Numbered from the stretch's first letter, positions 25,767 to 35,409 are shown. The stretch is DNA of 64,000 nucleotides from Planctomycetota bacterium (GCA_009908915.1 JAAAOJ010000029.1:1-64000); one strand, 5' to 3'. Translations and numbers: made by a program. Notes: generated by a model not told the origin, from the sequence alone.

Positions 25767-28069
25767 GGCGACACCTCCCCGCTGTCGGTGGATGTCGGTG
25801 CCGTCGTTGCCTCCTCCGCCTGGGCACCGAGGTCGGCGCCGGCGAAGCACGCGGTCGCCTTGGCGTAGTTGTCCTTGTTCAGCCATGCCTCACCGAGTAC
25901 GCGGCGTAGGCGACGCTTGACACTCGGGGTCACGTCACGCTTGAGGATCGGTTCGGCAACGCTGATGGCCTGGTCCGGCTCGCCCAGCTTCAGGCAGGCC
26001 TCGGCAAGCATCGCGCTGGCGTCGAAGACCGGCTCGCCGTCGGGCAGGTCCCTCATGATCTCGGTCAAGAGTTTCCGAGCGGCCCCGTAATCGCGACCGG
26101 CGATGTGGCAGCGGGCCAGTTCCAGGCCTACCATTGCCCGCGTCTGAGGATTCTCGCAGCGGCTCAGTTCCATCCGGAGGTAAGAGCGGGCCCGATCGAT
26201 GATGCCGATTTCGCGGCAGATGCGGCTCAGCAGTCCCACGTGGCGGACGATCTGGGCGGGCGCTATCTGTTCACGGTCCAGCCGCTGCAGAACGCCGAGA
26301 GCCATGACGTACCGTTCCTGGTTGATGCGGACCGTGGTCAGGTCCAGCAGCGCGTCGACGCGTTCGGATTCCTCGGGAGCCCCCGCCAGACCGCGTTGGA
26401 ACGCCTGGGCCGCAACGCTGTAGTTGCCCTGGACGGCCTCGGCCCGCCCGAGCAGGAAGTAGCCGCGGGTGTAGTCCAGACCGCGTGACTGGTCGAGCAG
26501 GGCCAGATACCGTGCCAGCCACGTCGACGCCTGCTCGTACGATCCGCGTTCATAGTGGCAGCGACCGGCCCCGTAGGCAGCCTCGCAGCGAGACTCCGGC
26601 GAGAAGTTCCGGTGGTACAGCCGCTCGTACAGCAAGGCCGCGTCGTTGAGTTGGTTGGCCTCTTCGGTGGCTTTGCCGAGAAGCAGATACACGGCCGCGA
26701 TGCCCGGATGGTCCGGGTAGAGATCCAGCAGGTCGTTGAGGTCGCGACGAGCGCCGGCCTGGTCGTGTACCTTGAGCTTGATCGTTGCACTGCGCAGCAG
26801 CGCCGTCGGCGCGACGTCCGAGGCCTCGAATCGCCGGGCCAACAGTTCGTACTCGCGCATGGCCCCGACGTCCTCGCCCCGCCACTCGCTGATAGCCGCG
26901 ATGGCGAAATGTCCCAGCGGCACGCGGCTCTCGCGGGGATGCCGCAGGAAGAACAGCCGCCAGGCGGAGATCGCCTCCCGCGCGATCAGTTCCATCTGCG
27001 CGTTGGCCGAAGCCTCATTCATCGGATCGTGAACGAGCACCTGTTCCAGCGTGAAGCGGCTGATAAGCCCCACCGAGCCGGCGGCAATCTCGCAGTACCG
27101 CTGCGTGCCGACCTCGGCACAGTAAAGGTCAACCGGCCGCTTGCGGACCTTCGCGTCCACGCCCACCCATCGCACGTCGCGATCGGCTTGGGCGCCAAAC
27201 TGGTTGAGGGCCTCTTCGACCGTCACCTCGGCGGCCCGCACCTGCCAGACGCCGTCGCGCCCCGCGATCCGCTGGGCCTTGAATTCCGGCCCGAGCATCG
27301 GCGGCGCCATGCGGCTGCTCCCCTCGGCCAGCAACTCACGGAGCTGTTCCCGCGTCAGCCCGGCGAAAGGGTCGCTGGGGACGTCGGACGGCCAGTTGGT
27401 AAACCGCTCGGTGCTGCGGAAGGTGCGGACCTTCTCGGTCAACGCCCGGTTGATGAGAAAGTCGCAGTCAACCGTCAGCGGCGTCTCGCGCTGCAGCGAC
27501 GCTAAGGCCCCCGCTGCCCTGCACCCGTTCATCCGCGCCGCCAGGAACCGCTGGTCCGCCAGATCCATCGCTGCCCGGCCGTAGTATCCCATCGCCCGTA
27601 CGACCGGCGAAAGGCTCTGCGAGACCTGCTCGAAGAGCCCGCGTGCCTCCGCCATGTTGCCCGTACGACGGAGACACTGTGCGATGCGTAGCGTGAAGTA
27701 GTCTCGCAGAAGCTTCTCGGAGGGTGCTTGCCGACATTTCAGGGCCAGGTCCTCATAGAGGTGCCTCGCCGTTGTGTAGTCCTGCTTGTGGAAGGCCGCT
27801 TCCGCATTTCGCCATGCCGGGCTCGTCGTGCTGAAGACACCCGAGTCATCGCTGACGACAGCGCCTTCCTTAATGAGTTCGATGCGTGTCTTCGGCTCCT
27901 CTTGCGGAGAAGGCGAGGCCTGGAGAGTCGGCTTGGGAAAGAGTTTAAGCACCACACCCACCACCAGCAGGATCAGCAGCGTATTGACGCCCAGCAATAC
28001 CTGGAAGATGATCATCTTCACATCGCCCAGCCGTGAGGTCGTCTGTTTGTCGTCTGTCGTTTTGCTCAT
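25763..28069 (-). CDS. Large membrane-anchored TPR protein, first gene of the flagellar operon
   Basis: 768 residues from ATG 28,069, chosen because the sigma-54 promoter at 28,140-28,155 would start transcription near 28,128, downstream of the longer frame's first ATG. A short cytoplasmic tail is followed by one membrane helix (IIFQVLLGVNTLLILLVVGV, about 20-39) and a long helical-repeat region with many TPR units (AAFHKQDYTTARHLYEDLAL; YLALLDQSRGLDYTRGYFLL; AAQAFQRGLAGAPEESERVD). It is likely periplasmic and could be a scaffold for motor parts, as TPR proteins are in other elaborate motors; that role is inferred. Confidence 0.75.
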   Translation of the reverse strand: MSKTTDDKQTTSRLGDVKMIIFQVLLGVNTLLILLVVGVVLKLFPKPTLQASPSPQEEPKTRIELIKEGAVVSDDSGVFSTTSPAWRNAEAAFHKQDYTTARHLYEDLALKCRQAPSEKLLRDYFTLRIAQCLRRTGNMAEARGLFEQVSQSLSPVVRAMGYYGRAAMDLADQRFLAARMNGCRAAGALASLQRETPLTVDCDFLINRALTEKVRTFRSTERFTNWPSDVPSDPFAGLTREQLRELLAEGSSRMAPPMLGPEFKAQRIAGRDGVWQVRAAEVTVEEALNQFGAQADRDVRWVGVDAKVRKRPVDLYCAEVGTQRYCEIAAGSVGLISRFTLEQVLVHDPMNEASANAQMELIAREAISAWRLFFLRHPRESRVPLGHFAIAAISEWRGEDVGAMREYELLARRFEASDVAPTALLRSATIKLKVHDQAGARRDLNDLLDLYPDHPGIAAVYLLLGKATEEANQLNDAALLYERLYHRNFSPESRCEAAYGAGRCHYERGSYEQASTWLARYLALLDQSRGLDYTRGYFLLGRAEAVQGNYSVAAQAFQRGLAGAPEESERVDALLDLTTVRINQERYVMALGVLQRLDREQIAPAQIVRHVGLLSRICREIGIIDRARSYLRMELSRCENPQTRAMVGLELARCHIAGRDYGAARKLLTEIMRDLPDGEPVFDASAMLAEACLKLGEPDQAISVAEPILKRDVTPSVKRRLRRVLGEAWLNKDNYAKATACFAGADLGAQAEEATTAPTSTDSGEVSP

Positions 28070-28139
28070 GCGAGTCGTTGCTTCTGTCGTGGTGACGATC
28101 GTCTCCAGGCTCTTCGCGCAGAGAGACGCCGGATAGGGA

Positions 28140-28155
28140 TGCAAGTCATGTGCCA
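28140..28155 (-). promoter_or_regulatory. Sigma-54 promoter of the leftward flagellar operon
   Basis: Read on the minus strand: TGGCACATGACTTGCA. It matches the consensus TGGCAC-N5-TTGCA at every fixed base. Predicted transcription start is about 12 bp downstream (near 28,128), 59 bp before the ATG of the first TPR gene. Confidence 0.9.
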
Positions 28156-28444
28156 CAACCAGAAAGACCAGAATAACTGGCAATCAGGCCTTCTGGCAGG
28201 CCGACACTCGCATCTGCAAGGCAACCTGCTCACCACACCGGCCGGTCGCGCGCTTGGATTTTGCGGTGCAGCGCGCACTATCTTTGCGCCCGCATATAGG
28301 CATAATGCTCCGATCACCCGGAAAACCATTCCTGTTACCCCGAATGTACTAAGCAGGCTGACACCCGTCGAAATTCTGTGTGTGAACATGTACCGTATTA
28401 CTGTATATGAGTTTGCATTTTTCTGGTTTATTGGGTTATTGCCA
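28156..28444. promoter_or_regulatory. Shared control region between divergent flagellar operons
   Basis: About 290 bp between the two sigma-54 promoters, with no credible gene and a more AT-rich right part (28,290-28,440). Activator-binding sites for the sigma-54 regulator would be expected here, but no repeated operator could be defined by eye. A weak third sigma-54-like match on the plus strand (28,273-28,288) lacks the GG of the -24 element. Confidence 0.5.
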
Positions 28445-28460
28445 CGGCACGGCTTTTGCA
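28445..28460 (+). promoter_or_regulatory. Sigma-54 promoter of the rightward rod-hook operon
   Basis: CGGCACGGCTTTTGCA, one mismatch to TGGCAC-N5-TTGCA (first base), with both the GG and GC invariant doublets at correct spacing. Predicted start near 28,472, about 29 bp before the GTG chosen for fliK. Confidence 0.85.
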
Positions 28461-28500
28461 GCTTATGAGACGAGTCGGATCGTTGCCCAGGGAGTTGAAA

Positions 28501-30585
28501 GTGACAGCCACCACGCTGGCAAATCTGATGGCTCCGTCCCAACCGCGGCGCCATGCCGCGATCGCCGGCGGCACGTCAAACCGCCGCCAGCAGGATCTGC
28601 CCGCCGAGCCACGGCAGGCCAGCTCGCCCCCCCCGCCTCGCCAGCGACCCCAGCAACCGCAACGACATGCGGAACTCACCGCCGACCGTCACCCCGGCCC
28701 ACGGCGTCGCGAGCCTGACACCCGCCACGCGACCGACGTTACCGAACGAATCGAGTTGTCCCCCAGGAGACTGCGCGAGGTGTTCCGCGAGGCCGGGCTG
28801 CCACCCGTGACCGTCGAGCTCCTTCTCGACGGCCAGGCGGCTGAGGACCTTTCACCCGAACAGATGAAGCTCTACGACGCCCTGGCCAGGCGACTCGGGT
28901 TCGCCGACGCCACGACGATGGCCGCGGCAGTGCGGCAAGGTCCGGCCGCTGACGCGCGCGCCGTAGCCGGCAAGCAGGCGACGTTCCGGACGCCCCGGGC
29001 GGGCAACAACGGTCAGGTCACCGACCAGCGAAAACGGCTTGGCATGGGCACGCCCGTGGAGGCCGTCCGCCAGAGCGTTGCCGTTGCTCGCGAGGCAGCG
29101 GAACCGAAGGACGCCGCGGCCGCGGGCGAAGCCGCTCCACCGGCCTCCAAGACCGAGGCATCCGCGACGCCCGTGGCCCGCCCGGCCGCTCGACTCGCCG
29201 GCCAGCCAACCGCCAACCCAGGCGACCGCCACGCAACACAGGGAGTCGCCACTGAAGGCAACGGCAACACACAGACCCCCGCAACGCCGCAGCCGACCGT
29301 CGCCGACACAGTGACCCACGCCGTGTGGCAGGACGGGCAAAACGGCCTCGCCGCCGGTCAGCGCGAGACGGTTGGCCGAACTGTTGCCGCAACAGATCCT
29401 GCGTCGACGGGTAACGGGCCGTCGGCGACACCGGCCGCTACAGCAAGAACTGGCGCAGCGAGGTTGGCACAGACGGCAGACACGGCGCCCCCTACCACCG
29501 GCCGCCAGGTCGACGGTCAGCCCCAGGCCAGGCAAGCCGCCCCGCGGAGCAGCAATGCTCAGGCAGAAGGAGCGTCATCGGCACCGGCGATCACGGCCCA
29601 CGCACGGACGGCTGAAATACTCGCCGAGCGCGTCCGGCAGACGACCGGCCGCGAGAAGCGCCCCGCTCAGCCGCAGCCGACCGTGCCGCGGATCACTCAC
29701 GCCGCCGATCGCCCCCACGCGACACGACAGGCAGCCCAATCGACAACCCCGCAGACTCCACGCGCGCCTCAGTCGGGCGAACACACCACTCCACCCGCAC
29801 CGACACCGCAAGGCCCGCCGCAGAACGTGATCAACGCCCAGGCCGACGCCGTGGCTCGGCGCTACGGTCAGGCCGGCGCCCGCACGCCGGATGCCCCGTC
29901 GGCCGCACAGGCCGAAGCCGACAACACCCGGCAGGCGGCCGGCGCCGCGCGAGCCACCGAGCAGACATTTCCAAGCACCGGCGAACGGACCACCAGCCAC
30001 CCGCAGACCTTGCCAGCAACGCTGCTTGATACGCCGTCAACGCCGGCAGCCCGGGCCGCGATGGGTGTGGCACCGGTCGAACAGCCCCCCCCCGACGGCA
30101 AGGCGGTCGATCAGGTCGTCGCGGCCGTCCGCTTCCAGGCAACGGCCAGCACGCGAGAGATGACCGTGCAGTTGACCCCCTCGGAACTCGGAGAGGTTCG
30201 CATCGAGATTCGCACCGACGCGGGCGGACTTCGGGGCATGGTGCAGGTGGACAACGCCCGCACCCTGACTGAACTGCAGCGCGAGGTTCCGCAACTGATG
30301 GAACGCCTGGAAGAAGCCGGCATCCGCGTGAAGGACCTGGAATTCCAGATGAACGACCCGCAACGCGACGCACAGGGCAACCCACAGCACGGCCAGCAGC
30401 CCCAGAACGCCTACGCCCGGTTCCAGTCGAACATGAGCCACGACCAGCGCGGCCGGACGTGGGATGCCGATCGCGAGACGGAAAGCACACGTGGCGGCAT
30501 GTCTGACCACGACGAGACAGAGAAAACAGGCACAGCCGCCGACGGCGAGTACGTCGGCAGCGACGCCCTGAACGTGATGATCTAG
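28501..30585 (+). CDS. fliK: Flagellar hook-length control protein FliK
   Basis: 694 residues from GTG 28,501, which has GGGAG seven bases upstream; the earlier in-frame ATG at 28,456 lies inside the sigma-54 -12 element and cannot be used from that promoter. The first ~540 residues are low-complexity (Ala, Pro, Gln, Thr, Arg), as expected for the ruler part of FliK. The C-terminal hook domain (about 545-635) is clear: REMTVQLTPSELGEVRIEIR, then VQVDNARTLTELQREVPQLM. It measures the hook and triggers the FlhB switch. It is longer than most FliK. Confidence 0.9.
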   Translation: MTATTLANLMAPSQPRRHAAIAGGTSNRRQQDLPAEPRQASSPPPPRQRPQQPQRHAELTADRHPGPRRREPDTRHATDVTERIELSPRRLREVFREAGLPPVTVELLLDGQAAEDLSPEQMKLYDALARRLGFADATTMAAAVRQGPAADARAVAGKQATFRTPRAGNNGQVTDQRKRLGMGTPVEAVRQSVAVAREAAEPKDAAAAGEAAPPASKTEASATPVARPAARLAGQPTANPGDRHATQGVATEGNGNTQTPATPQPTVADTVTHAVWQDGQNGLAAGQRETVGRTVAATDPASTGNGPSATPAATARTGAARLAQTADTAPPTTGRQVDGQPQARQAAPRSSNAQAEGASSAPAITAHARTAEILAERVRQTTGREKRPAQPQPTVPRITHAADRPHATRQAAQSTTPQTPRAPQSGEHTTPPAPTPQGPPQNVINAQADAVARRYGQAGARTPDAPSAAQAEADNTRQAAGAARATEQTFPSTGERTTSHPQTLPATLLDTPSTPAARAAMGVAPVEQPPPDGKAVDQVVAAVRFQATASTREMTVQLTPSELGEVRIEIRTDAGGLRGMVQVDNARTLTELQREVPQLMERLEEAGIRVKDLEFQMNDPQRDAQGNPQHGQQPQNAYARFQSNMSHDQRGRTWDADRETESTRGGMSDHDETEKTGTAADGEYVGSDALNVMI

Positions 30586-30597
30586 GAGAAGCAGACC

Positions 30598-31215
30598 ATG
30601 ACAGAGGCAGTATCGGCAATTGGTGCGACGGCATCGGCGGATTCGATCCGCAACGACTATCTCAAGCTGCTTTCGGCGCAACTGTCGAATCAGAACCCGC
30701 TGGAGCCGATGGACAATCACGACATGACGCTCCAGATGGCCGCGCTCGCTGAGTTGGAGCAGATGGAGAACATCGGCCACACGTTCCAGAAGCTGCTGCG
30801 GAGCTACGACATGGTCGAAGGCTCCAAGCTCATCGGCAAGAAGGTGACCTTCTTCCCCAAAGACTCGCACGGCGTGACTGATGACACCTCGGTGACGGGC
30901 ATCGTCACGGATGTCAACGTCGTCGACAGCGAGGTCACGGTTCGCGTCAACGGCCACGATGTGGCGATCGACGAGATCGTCAACATCACCGGCACGAACG
31001 AGCTGACCACCAAGGTCGACATGCTGCTCGAGACGATCACGTCGCCCGAGCAGCGGCAGGTCGTCGAACAACTGCTCGCCGACGCGCCGGTCGGCAAGCA
31101 GGAGCAGATCCTCCAGGGCCTGGTCGACCGGATCGACTACCTGCCCGACAACGCAACGCTCCAGCAGTTCTACAACTGGCTGTCGACGATACCCGCCGTC
31201 GAAGCGGCCTTGTAA
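30598..31215 (+). CDS. flgD: Hook assembly scaffold protein FlgD
   Basis: 205 residues. The N-terminal signature is present (NDYLKLLSAQLSNQNPLEPM, then DNHDMTLQMAALAELEQM). The central part forms a beta-rich domain (LIGKKVTFFPKDSHGVTDDT), but the usual Fn3/FLgD-Ig repeat is short or replaced by an unusual C-terminal helical tail (VVEQLLADAPVGKQEQILQG). FlgD caps the growing hook. It is 12 bp after fliK. Confidence 0.92.
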   Translation: MTEAVSAIGATASADSIRNDYLKLLSAQLSNQNPLEPMDNHDMTLQMAALAELEQMENIGHTFQKLLRSYDMVEGSKLIGKKVTFFPKDSHGVTDDTSVTGIVTDVNVVDSEVTVRVNGHDVAIDEIVNITGTNELTTKVDMLLETITSPEQRQVVEQLLADAPVGKQEQILQGLVDRIDYLPDNATLQQFYNWLSTIPAVEAAL

Positions 31216-31275
31216 CCGCCCCTGTACAGACACGTTATCCCCCTGGTTTCTGAGAAGTACGCAACGAGGTAAACG

Positions 31276-33369
31276 ATGAGTAATGCAATGCTTTCCGGCG
31301 TCGGTGGGCTGAAGGCACACCAGCAGATGATCGACGTAGCCGGTAACAACCTGGCCAACGTCAACACCACGAGCTTCAAGTCCAGCAGCGTGACTTTCCA
31401 GGAACTGCTGGCCGAAACGCTTCGAGAGGCCTCGGCCCCGACGGCCAGCCTGGGTGGCACGAACCCGATGCAGATTGGCTCGGGTGTGATCACCGGTGCC
31501 GTCAACCGCGACATGTCCCAGGGCTCGCTGATCTACACGGGCAATCCGCTGGACATGGCCATCGAGGGTGCGGGCTACTTCACGCTCAACGACGGCCTGG
31601 GCGACCGCTATACGCGTGTCGGCCGATTCGCGGTCGACAGCGAATACTACCTCATCGACCCCACGACCGGCTACCGCGTACAGCGTCTGGGCAACGAAGG
31701 TGTGGCCGAAGGCTTCCAGGACGCCACGAGCAACGACATCCGGATTCCCTACGACATCGCTCTGCCCGCCAATGCGACCGAGACCGTCAGTTTCGCCGGC
31801 AACCTGTCAGGCAACAAGAACGACCCGACGCGGAACCTGCTGACCAGCGACGAGGAGTACTCGATTGCCGCCACGGGTGCGGTGGCATCGCGACTGACGG
31901 CTCTGGATGATCTGACGCAGGCAACGGGCGCACTGAGCGGTACAGTTGATACGCTGGCCAACCTTCAGTTGGCTGATAAGATTACTGTTGCCGGCATGCG
32001 ACAGGACGGCACGAGCTTCAACAGTACGTATTACTACAATGACGGTTCGGCGACATCAGAACGCGTGTTCTTCGACACCGGCAACGCCCCGGCCACGGCA
32101 GGCGCCGCGTCGAACTTCATCACGAATGCCAATGCCGGCAATCAGGACATCGTGGTCAACTTCGCCGGCGAGACCGTCACGCTGACCGTCCCGGCCGCCA
32201 CGACCTGGACGCCTACCGACTTCACGACGGCCTGGAACGCCGCCGCCGCCAACAGCAGTTCGGCGCTGGTCGACGGGCAGGTCGTTCTGATGAATACGGC
32301 CGCACCCGGCACGGCGACTGGCAACAGCTTTGCCGTAACGTCCTGCCACGCAGATATCACCTGGGCGAGTACCTCCGACAATATCGCGACGACCGATACG
32401 CACTACTTTGATGGAGCGGCCGCCGGCGATGCCGACACCGTCGGGAACGTGCTGGACTTCATCACGAGCTGCTTTGATGAAGACGGGACGAGCATGGCGA
32501 CCGCCACCATGGTCAACGGCGAAATCCGCGTCGAGGACAATGACGCCGGGTACAGCCAGTCGTTCATCGACAGCATGACCTTCACCGACACCGACACGTC
32601 AGGTAACTCGCTGACCATGCCGTCGCAGTTTGACATCCTGACCGCCGGCGGTGAACTTGAGAAGCCTATCAACGTGGATGTCTTTGACGCCCAGGGCAAC
32701 AGCTACACACTGGCCGGCAGCTTCGTGCGACGCGACGACAATGCCAACCAGTGGGACTTCGTCGTCAAGAGTTGCGGCGGCGATACCGTCATCCAAGATC
32801 GTTTCGTGCGCCAGATCGGCTTCCAGGTCGACGGCTCCTACGGCGACATGCAGGGCAGCGACGCCAATACCATCGAGATATCCTTCCCGTCCGATCCGAC
32901 CAATATCCGCACGATCACGCTGGACTTCGGAACGCTGGGAGAACTCGACGGCCTCACGCAGTTTGGCGGCCCGTCCACGGCCGCCTCCAACGGCCAGGAT
33001 GGGTATGCGGCCGGCTGGCTGTCGACGCTGTCGGTCAGCCGCGAAGGCACGCTCGTCGGCGTGTTCTCCAACGGCATCCGGCGCGACATCGCGGCCCTGA
33101 AGATCGCGACATTCCAGAACGCCGCGGGCCTCAAGAGCACCGGCGGCAACTACTACGAACCGACCGCCAACTCCGGCGACCCGGTGCCGAACAAGGCCAC
33201 TGAAGGTGGTGCGGGTGTCTGCCAGGGCGGCGCGATCGAGAAGTCCAACGTGGAGGTGGCCGAGGAATTCGTGCAGTTGATCGAGGCCCAGAACGGCTAC
33301 CAAGCCAATGCACGAACGATCAAGGTTGCCAACGAGATGCTTCGAGAACTGACCAACCTGATCCGATAG
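31276..33369 (+). CDS. flgE: Flagellar hook protein FlgE
   Basis: 697 residues. N-terminal rod/hook signature: GGLKAHQQMIDVAGNNLANV, then NTTSFKSSSVTFQELL; C-terminal: EFVQLIEAQNGYQANARTIK, then VANEMLRELTNLIR. The terminal helices polymerise into the hook, while the middle (about 170-460) is a long, Thr/Asp/Ala-rich insertion that would form extra surface domains. Typical FlgE is 400-500 residues, so the hook surface here is elaborate. Located between flgD and a PilZ-like gene. Confidence 0.95.
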   Translation: MSNAMLSGVGGLKAHQQMIDVAGNNLANVNTTSFKSSSVTFQELLAETLREASAPTASLGGTNPMQIGSGVITGAVNRDMSQGSLIYTGNPLDMAIEGAGYFTLNDGLGDRYTRVGRFAVDSEYYLIDPTTGYRVQRLGNEGVAEGFQDATSNDIRIPYDIALPANATETVSFAGNLSGNKNDPTRNLLTSDEEYSIAATGAVASRLTALDDLTQATGALSGTVDTLANLQLADKITVAGMRQDGTSFNSTYYYNDGSATSERVFFDTGNAPATAGAASNFITNANAGNQDIVVNFAGETVTLTVPAATTWTPTDFTTAWNAAAANSSSALVDGQVVLMNTAAPGTATGNSFAVTSCHADITWASTSDNIATTDTHYFDGAAAGDADTVGNVLDFITSCFDEDGTSMATATMVNGEIRVEDNDAGYSQSFIDSMTFTDTDTSGNSLTMPSQFDILTAGGELEKPINVDVFDAQGNSYTLAGSFVRRDDNANQWDFVVKSCGGDTVIQDRFVRQIGFQVDGSYGDMQGSDANTIEISFPSDPTNIRTITLDFGTLGELDGLTQFGGPSTAASNGQDGYAAGWLSTLSVSREGTLVGVFSNGIRRDIAALKIATFQNAAGLKSTGGNYYEPTANSGDPVPNKATEGGAGVCQGGAIEKSNVEVAEEFVQLIEAQNGYQANARTIKVANEMLRELTNLIR

Positions 33370-33423
33370 GTGAAGGGCGTATGAGAATTCCGGACCCACG
33401 GTAAGAGCAAGGCGGGGCGAGTT

Positions 33424-34611
33424 ATGAGCATGCCGCTCACATTACAACTGAGATGGGGACGTGGCGTGCTGGCCCTGACGCCGTCGGAACGACTCCGCGC
33501 CGCACAGGACGGCCCGTCACCGTGGCTCGGTTGGCAGTGGGGGCTGCTCGTGCTCGTCTGCGTTGCCGGCATCGCAGCGGTTGCAATCGTCCGACACGTC
33601 TGGAAGCAACGGCGGCAGCTCCAGGCCGCCTGGGATGCCTTTTACCGGGAGGCGGACGCACGCGGCCTGAGCGATCAGGAAGTCGACCTCCTGAAGGTCA
33701 TCGCCCGCGAGAGCGGCGTGCTGCATCCCGATGCGATCTTCGGCATGGACACGGCGTTCTACCACGGCACGCAGGAGTTCCGCCACAGCCAGCGGTACGA
33801 GCACATGTCGACCTCCGAACGATCGGATGTCGACCGCCACCTTGCGATTCTGCGATCGAAGTTGGCCGCCAGCGATGACGCCCACGCCAAAGGCAAAACC
33901 GCCACCAATGACAGTCGAAACATCCGCCAAGGAACGCGTGTTACGCTGCTCCATCCGAGCCACCCGGAAGGATGCTCGGCCACGGTCACACAATCCAGCG
34001 GCAAGCACCTTGGCGTCAAGCCTGACATTCCACTGGCACTCTCGGCGGGCGAGACATGTCGCGTCCGATACTTTGATGGACACGCTATCTGGGAATTCGA
34101 CACGCCCGCGGGCGCTGTCGGCCTTGAAGAAGGCGAAGTCCTCCTGGTCCACAGCGATCAGTTGAGGCTCGTCGACCGGCGACGTTTCCATCGCGTCCCC
34201 GTCCAGCGACGGGCGTTGCTCGCCCAGTACAACTTCCACATCGACGATGAAGCACTCAAGGCGCCGGAGTTCTCCGACACCCTGGTTGTTGAGATGGCCG
34301 GGCCGGGCCTGAAGGTTCGCACGCCCATGGGCCTCTCCAAGGGCGACCACGTGCTGATCGTCGTTCAATACGAGGACAACCGAAGCTTTCAGGGCATCGC
34401 CCGCGTGGTGCGTGTTGATGACCCCCACCGGATGATCAAGAGCGTGGCACTGGAAATGCTCGGCCTCTCGCCGCGCGAGGTCTCGCAGATGACGACCGTA
34501 ACGAACGCCGCCGCCATCCAGCAGCGTAAAGATAACGACCGACAGAAACGGCAAGAAGCTGCCGCACAGACCGCCACGGGCAGCGCGGACGACGTCGCAA
34601 CGACGGTCTGA
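33424..34611 (+). CDS. Membrane protein with PilZ-like domain
   Basis: 395 residues: one membrane helix near the N-terminus (WQWGLLVLVCVAGIAAVAIV), a helical cytoplasmic segment (about 55-150), a YcgR-N-like beta domain (about 165-245), and a PilZ-like domain from about 255. The first c-di-GMP motif RxxxR is present (RRRFHRVPVQRR). The second, normally D/NxSxxG, is degenerate (VVEMAGPGLKV), so nucleotide binding is uncertain. The gene lies inside the hook-rod operon between flgE and flgF. A YcgR-like brake on the motor is the likeliest role. Confidence 0.75.
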   Translation: MSMPLTLQLRWGRGVLALTPSERLRAAQDGPSPWLGWQWGLLVLVCVAGIAAVAIVRHVWKQRRQLQAAWDAFYREADARGLSDQEVDLLKVIARESGVLHPDAIFGMDTAFYHGTQEFRHSQRYEHMSTSERSDVDRHLAILRSKLAASDDAHAKGKTATNDSRNIRQGTRVTLLHPSHPEGCSATVTQSSGKHLGVKPDIPLALSAGETCRVRYFDGHAIWEFDTPAGAVGLEEGEVLLVHSDQLRLVDRRRFHRVPVQRRALLAQYNFHIDDEALKAPEFSDTLVVEMAGPGLKVRTPMGLSKGDHVLIVVQYEDNRSFQGIARVVRVDDPHRMIKSVALEMLGLSPREVSQMTTVTNAAAIQQRKDNDRQKRQEAAAQTATGSADDVATTV

Positions 34612-34665
34612 GACCAACCCAGGTCGCTACGGGCAGCGGCCGACTGAATAACCCGGGATAGCGCT

Positions 34666-35409
34666 ATGGGCAATTTCAATGACGTATCCGCTTCGTCACT
34701 GGCAGCGCTGACGCGTGAGTACCGTGCGATCGCACAGAACCTCGCCAACGTCCGTACGGCCGGCTACAAGCAGCATGTCAGCAAGTTTCACCGCCTGCTG
34801 CAGCAGACCCCCGCCACGCCGAACGACCCCGTCGTCAGCGAAGCGCCGGCCGAGGTCCAGAACGAAGTGACGCTCGATTTCCGCCAAGGCGGCATCATGC
34901 CGACCGGCCGCTCGCTGGACGTTGCCATCGAGGGTGAAGGCTTCTTCGTCATCAACACGGCCCGCCGCGGGCCGTTGTACACGCGGAACGGCCAGTTCAT
35001 GACCAACGCCAACCGCCAACTGGTGACGACGCGCGGCGAACTCGTCGCCGGCGCCGGCGGACCGCTCGTGATCCCCGACAACGTTCCACTGCAGAAGGTC
35101 GCCATCGGCAAGGACGGAACGATGTCGGCCGGCGCGCAGGAAATCGGACAGTTGCAGATTGTCGCCTTCGACCGGCCGAACGACCTGCTGCCACAGGGCG
35201 CCAGCACCTTTGCCGCTCCACCGCAGATGCGCAGCACGCCCGGCGAGCACGTCACGCTTCACCAGGGCTTTGTTGAGAATTCGAACGTTTCGGCCATCAA
35301 TGAGCTGGTGAAGCTCATCCAGGTCACGCGGTTGTACGAGGCCGGTGTCAAGAGCATCGGAAAGCAAGACGAGCGGCAGCGCATGCTGTTGCGTTTCGCC
35401 ACGGGTTAA
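34666..35409 (+). CDS. flgF: Proximal rod protein FlgF
   Basis: 247 residues. N-terminal rod signature LTREYRAIAQNLANVRTAGY, then KQHVSKFHRLL; the central domain has GRSLDVAIEGEGFFVINTAR; the C-terminus has GFVENSNVSAINELVKLIQV followed by TRLYEAGVKSI. This is the FlgE/F/G family with a FlgF-like size. FlgF is part of the rod below FlgG. It is 54 bp after the PilZ gene and 28 bp before flgG. Confidence 0.92.
   Translation: MGNFNDVSASSLAALTREYRAIAQNLANVRTAGYKQHVSKFHRLLQQTPATPNDPVVSEAPAEVQNEVTLDFRQGGIMPTGRSLDVAIEGEGFFVINTARRGPLYTRNGQFMTNANRQLVTTRGELVAGAGGPLVIPDNVPLQKVAIGKDGTMSAGAQEIGQLQIVAFDRPNDLLPQGASTFAAPPQMRSTPGEHVTLHQGFVENSNVSAINELVKLIQVTRLYEAGVKSIGKQDERQRMLLRFATG

Noticed and set aside
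28273-28288. Third sigma-54 site between the divergent promoters
   Set aside because: The -24 GG doublet is replaced by CG; too weak to call.
28456-28500. ATG 28,456 as the start of fliK
   Set aside because: It lies within the -12 element of the sigma-54 promoter, upstream of the expected transcript start, and lacks a ribosome binding site; GTG 28,501 has one.
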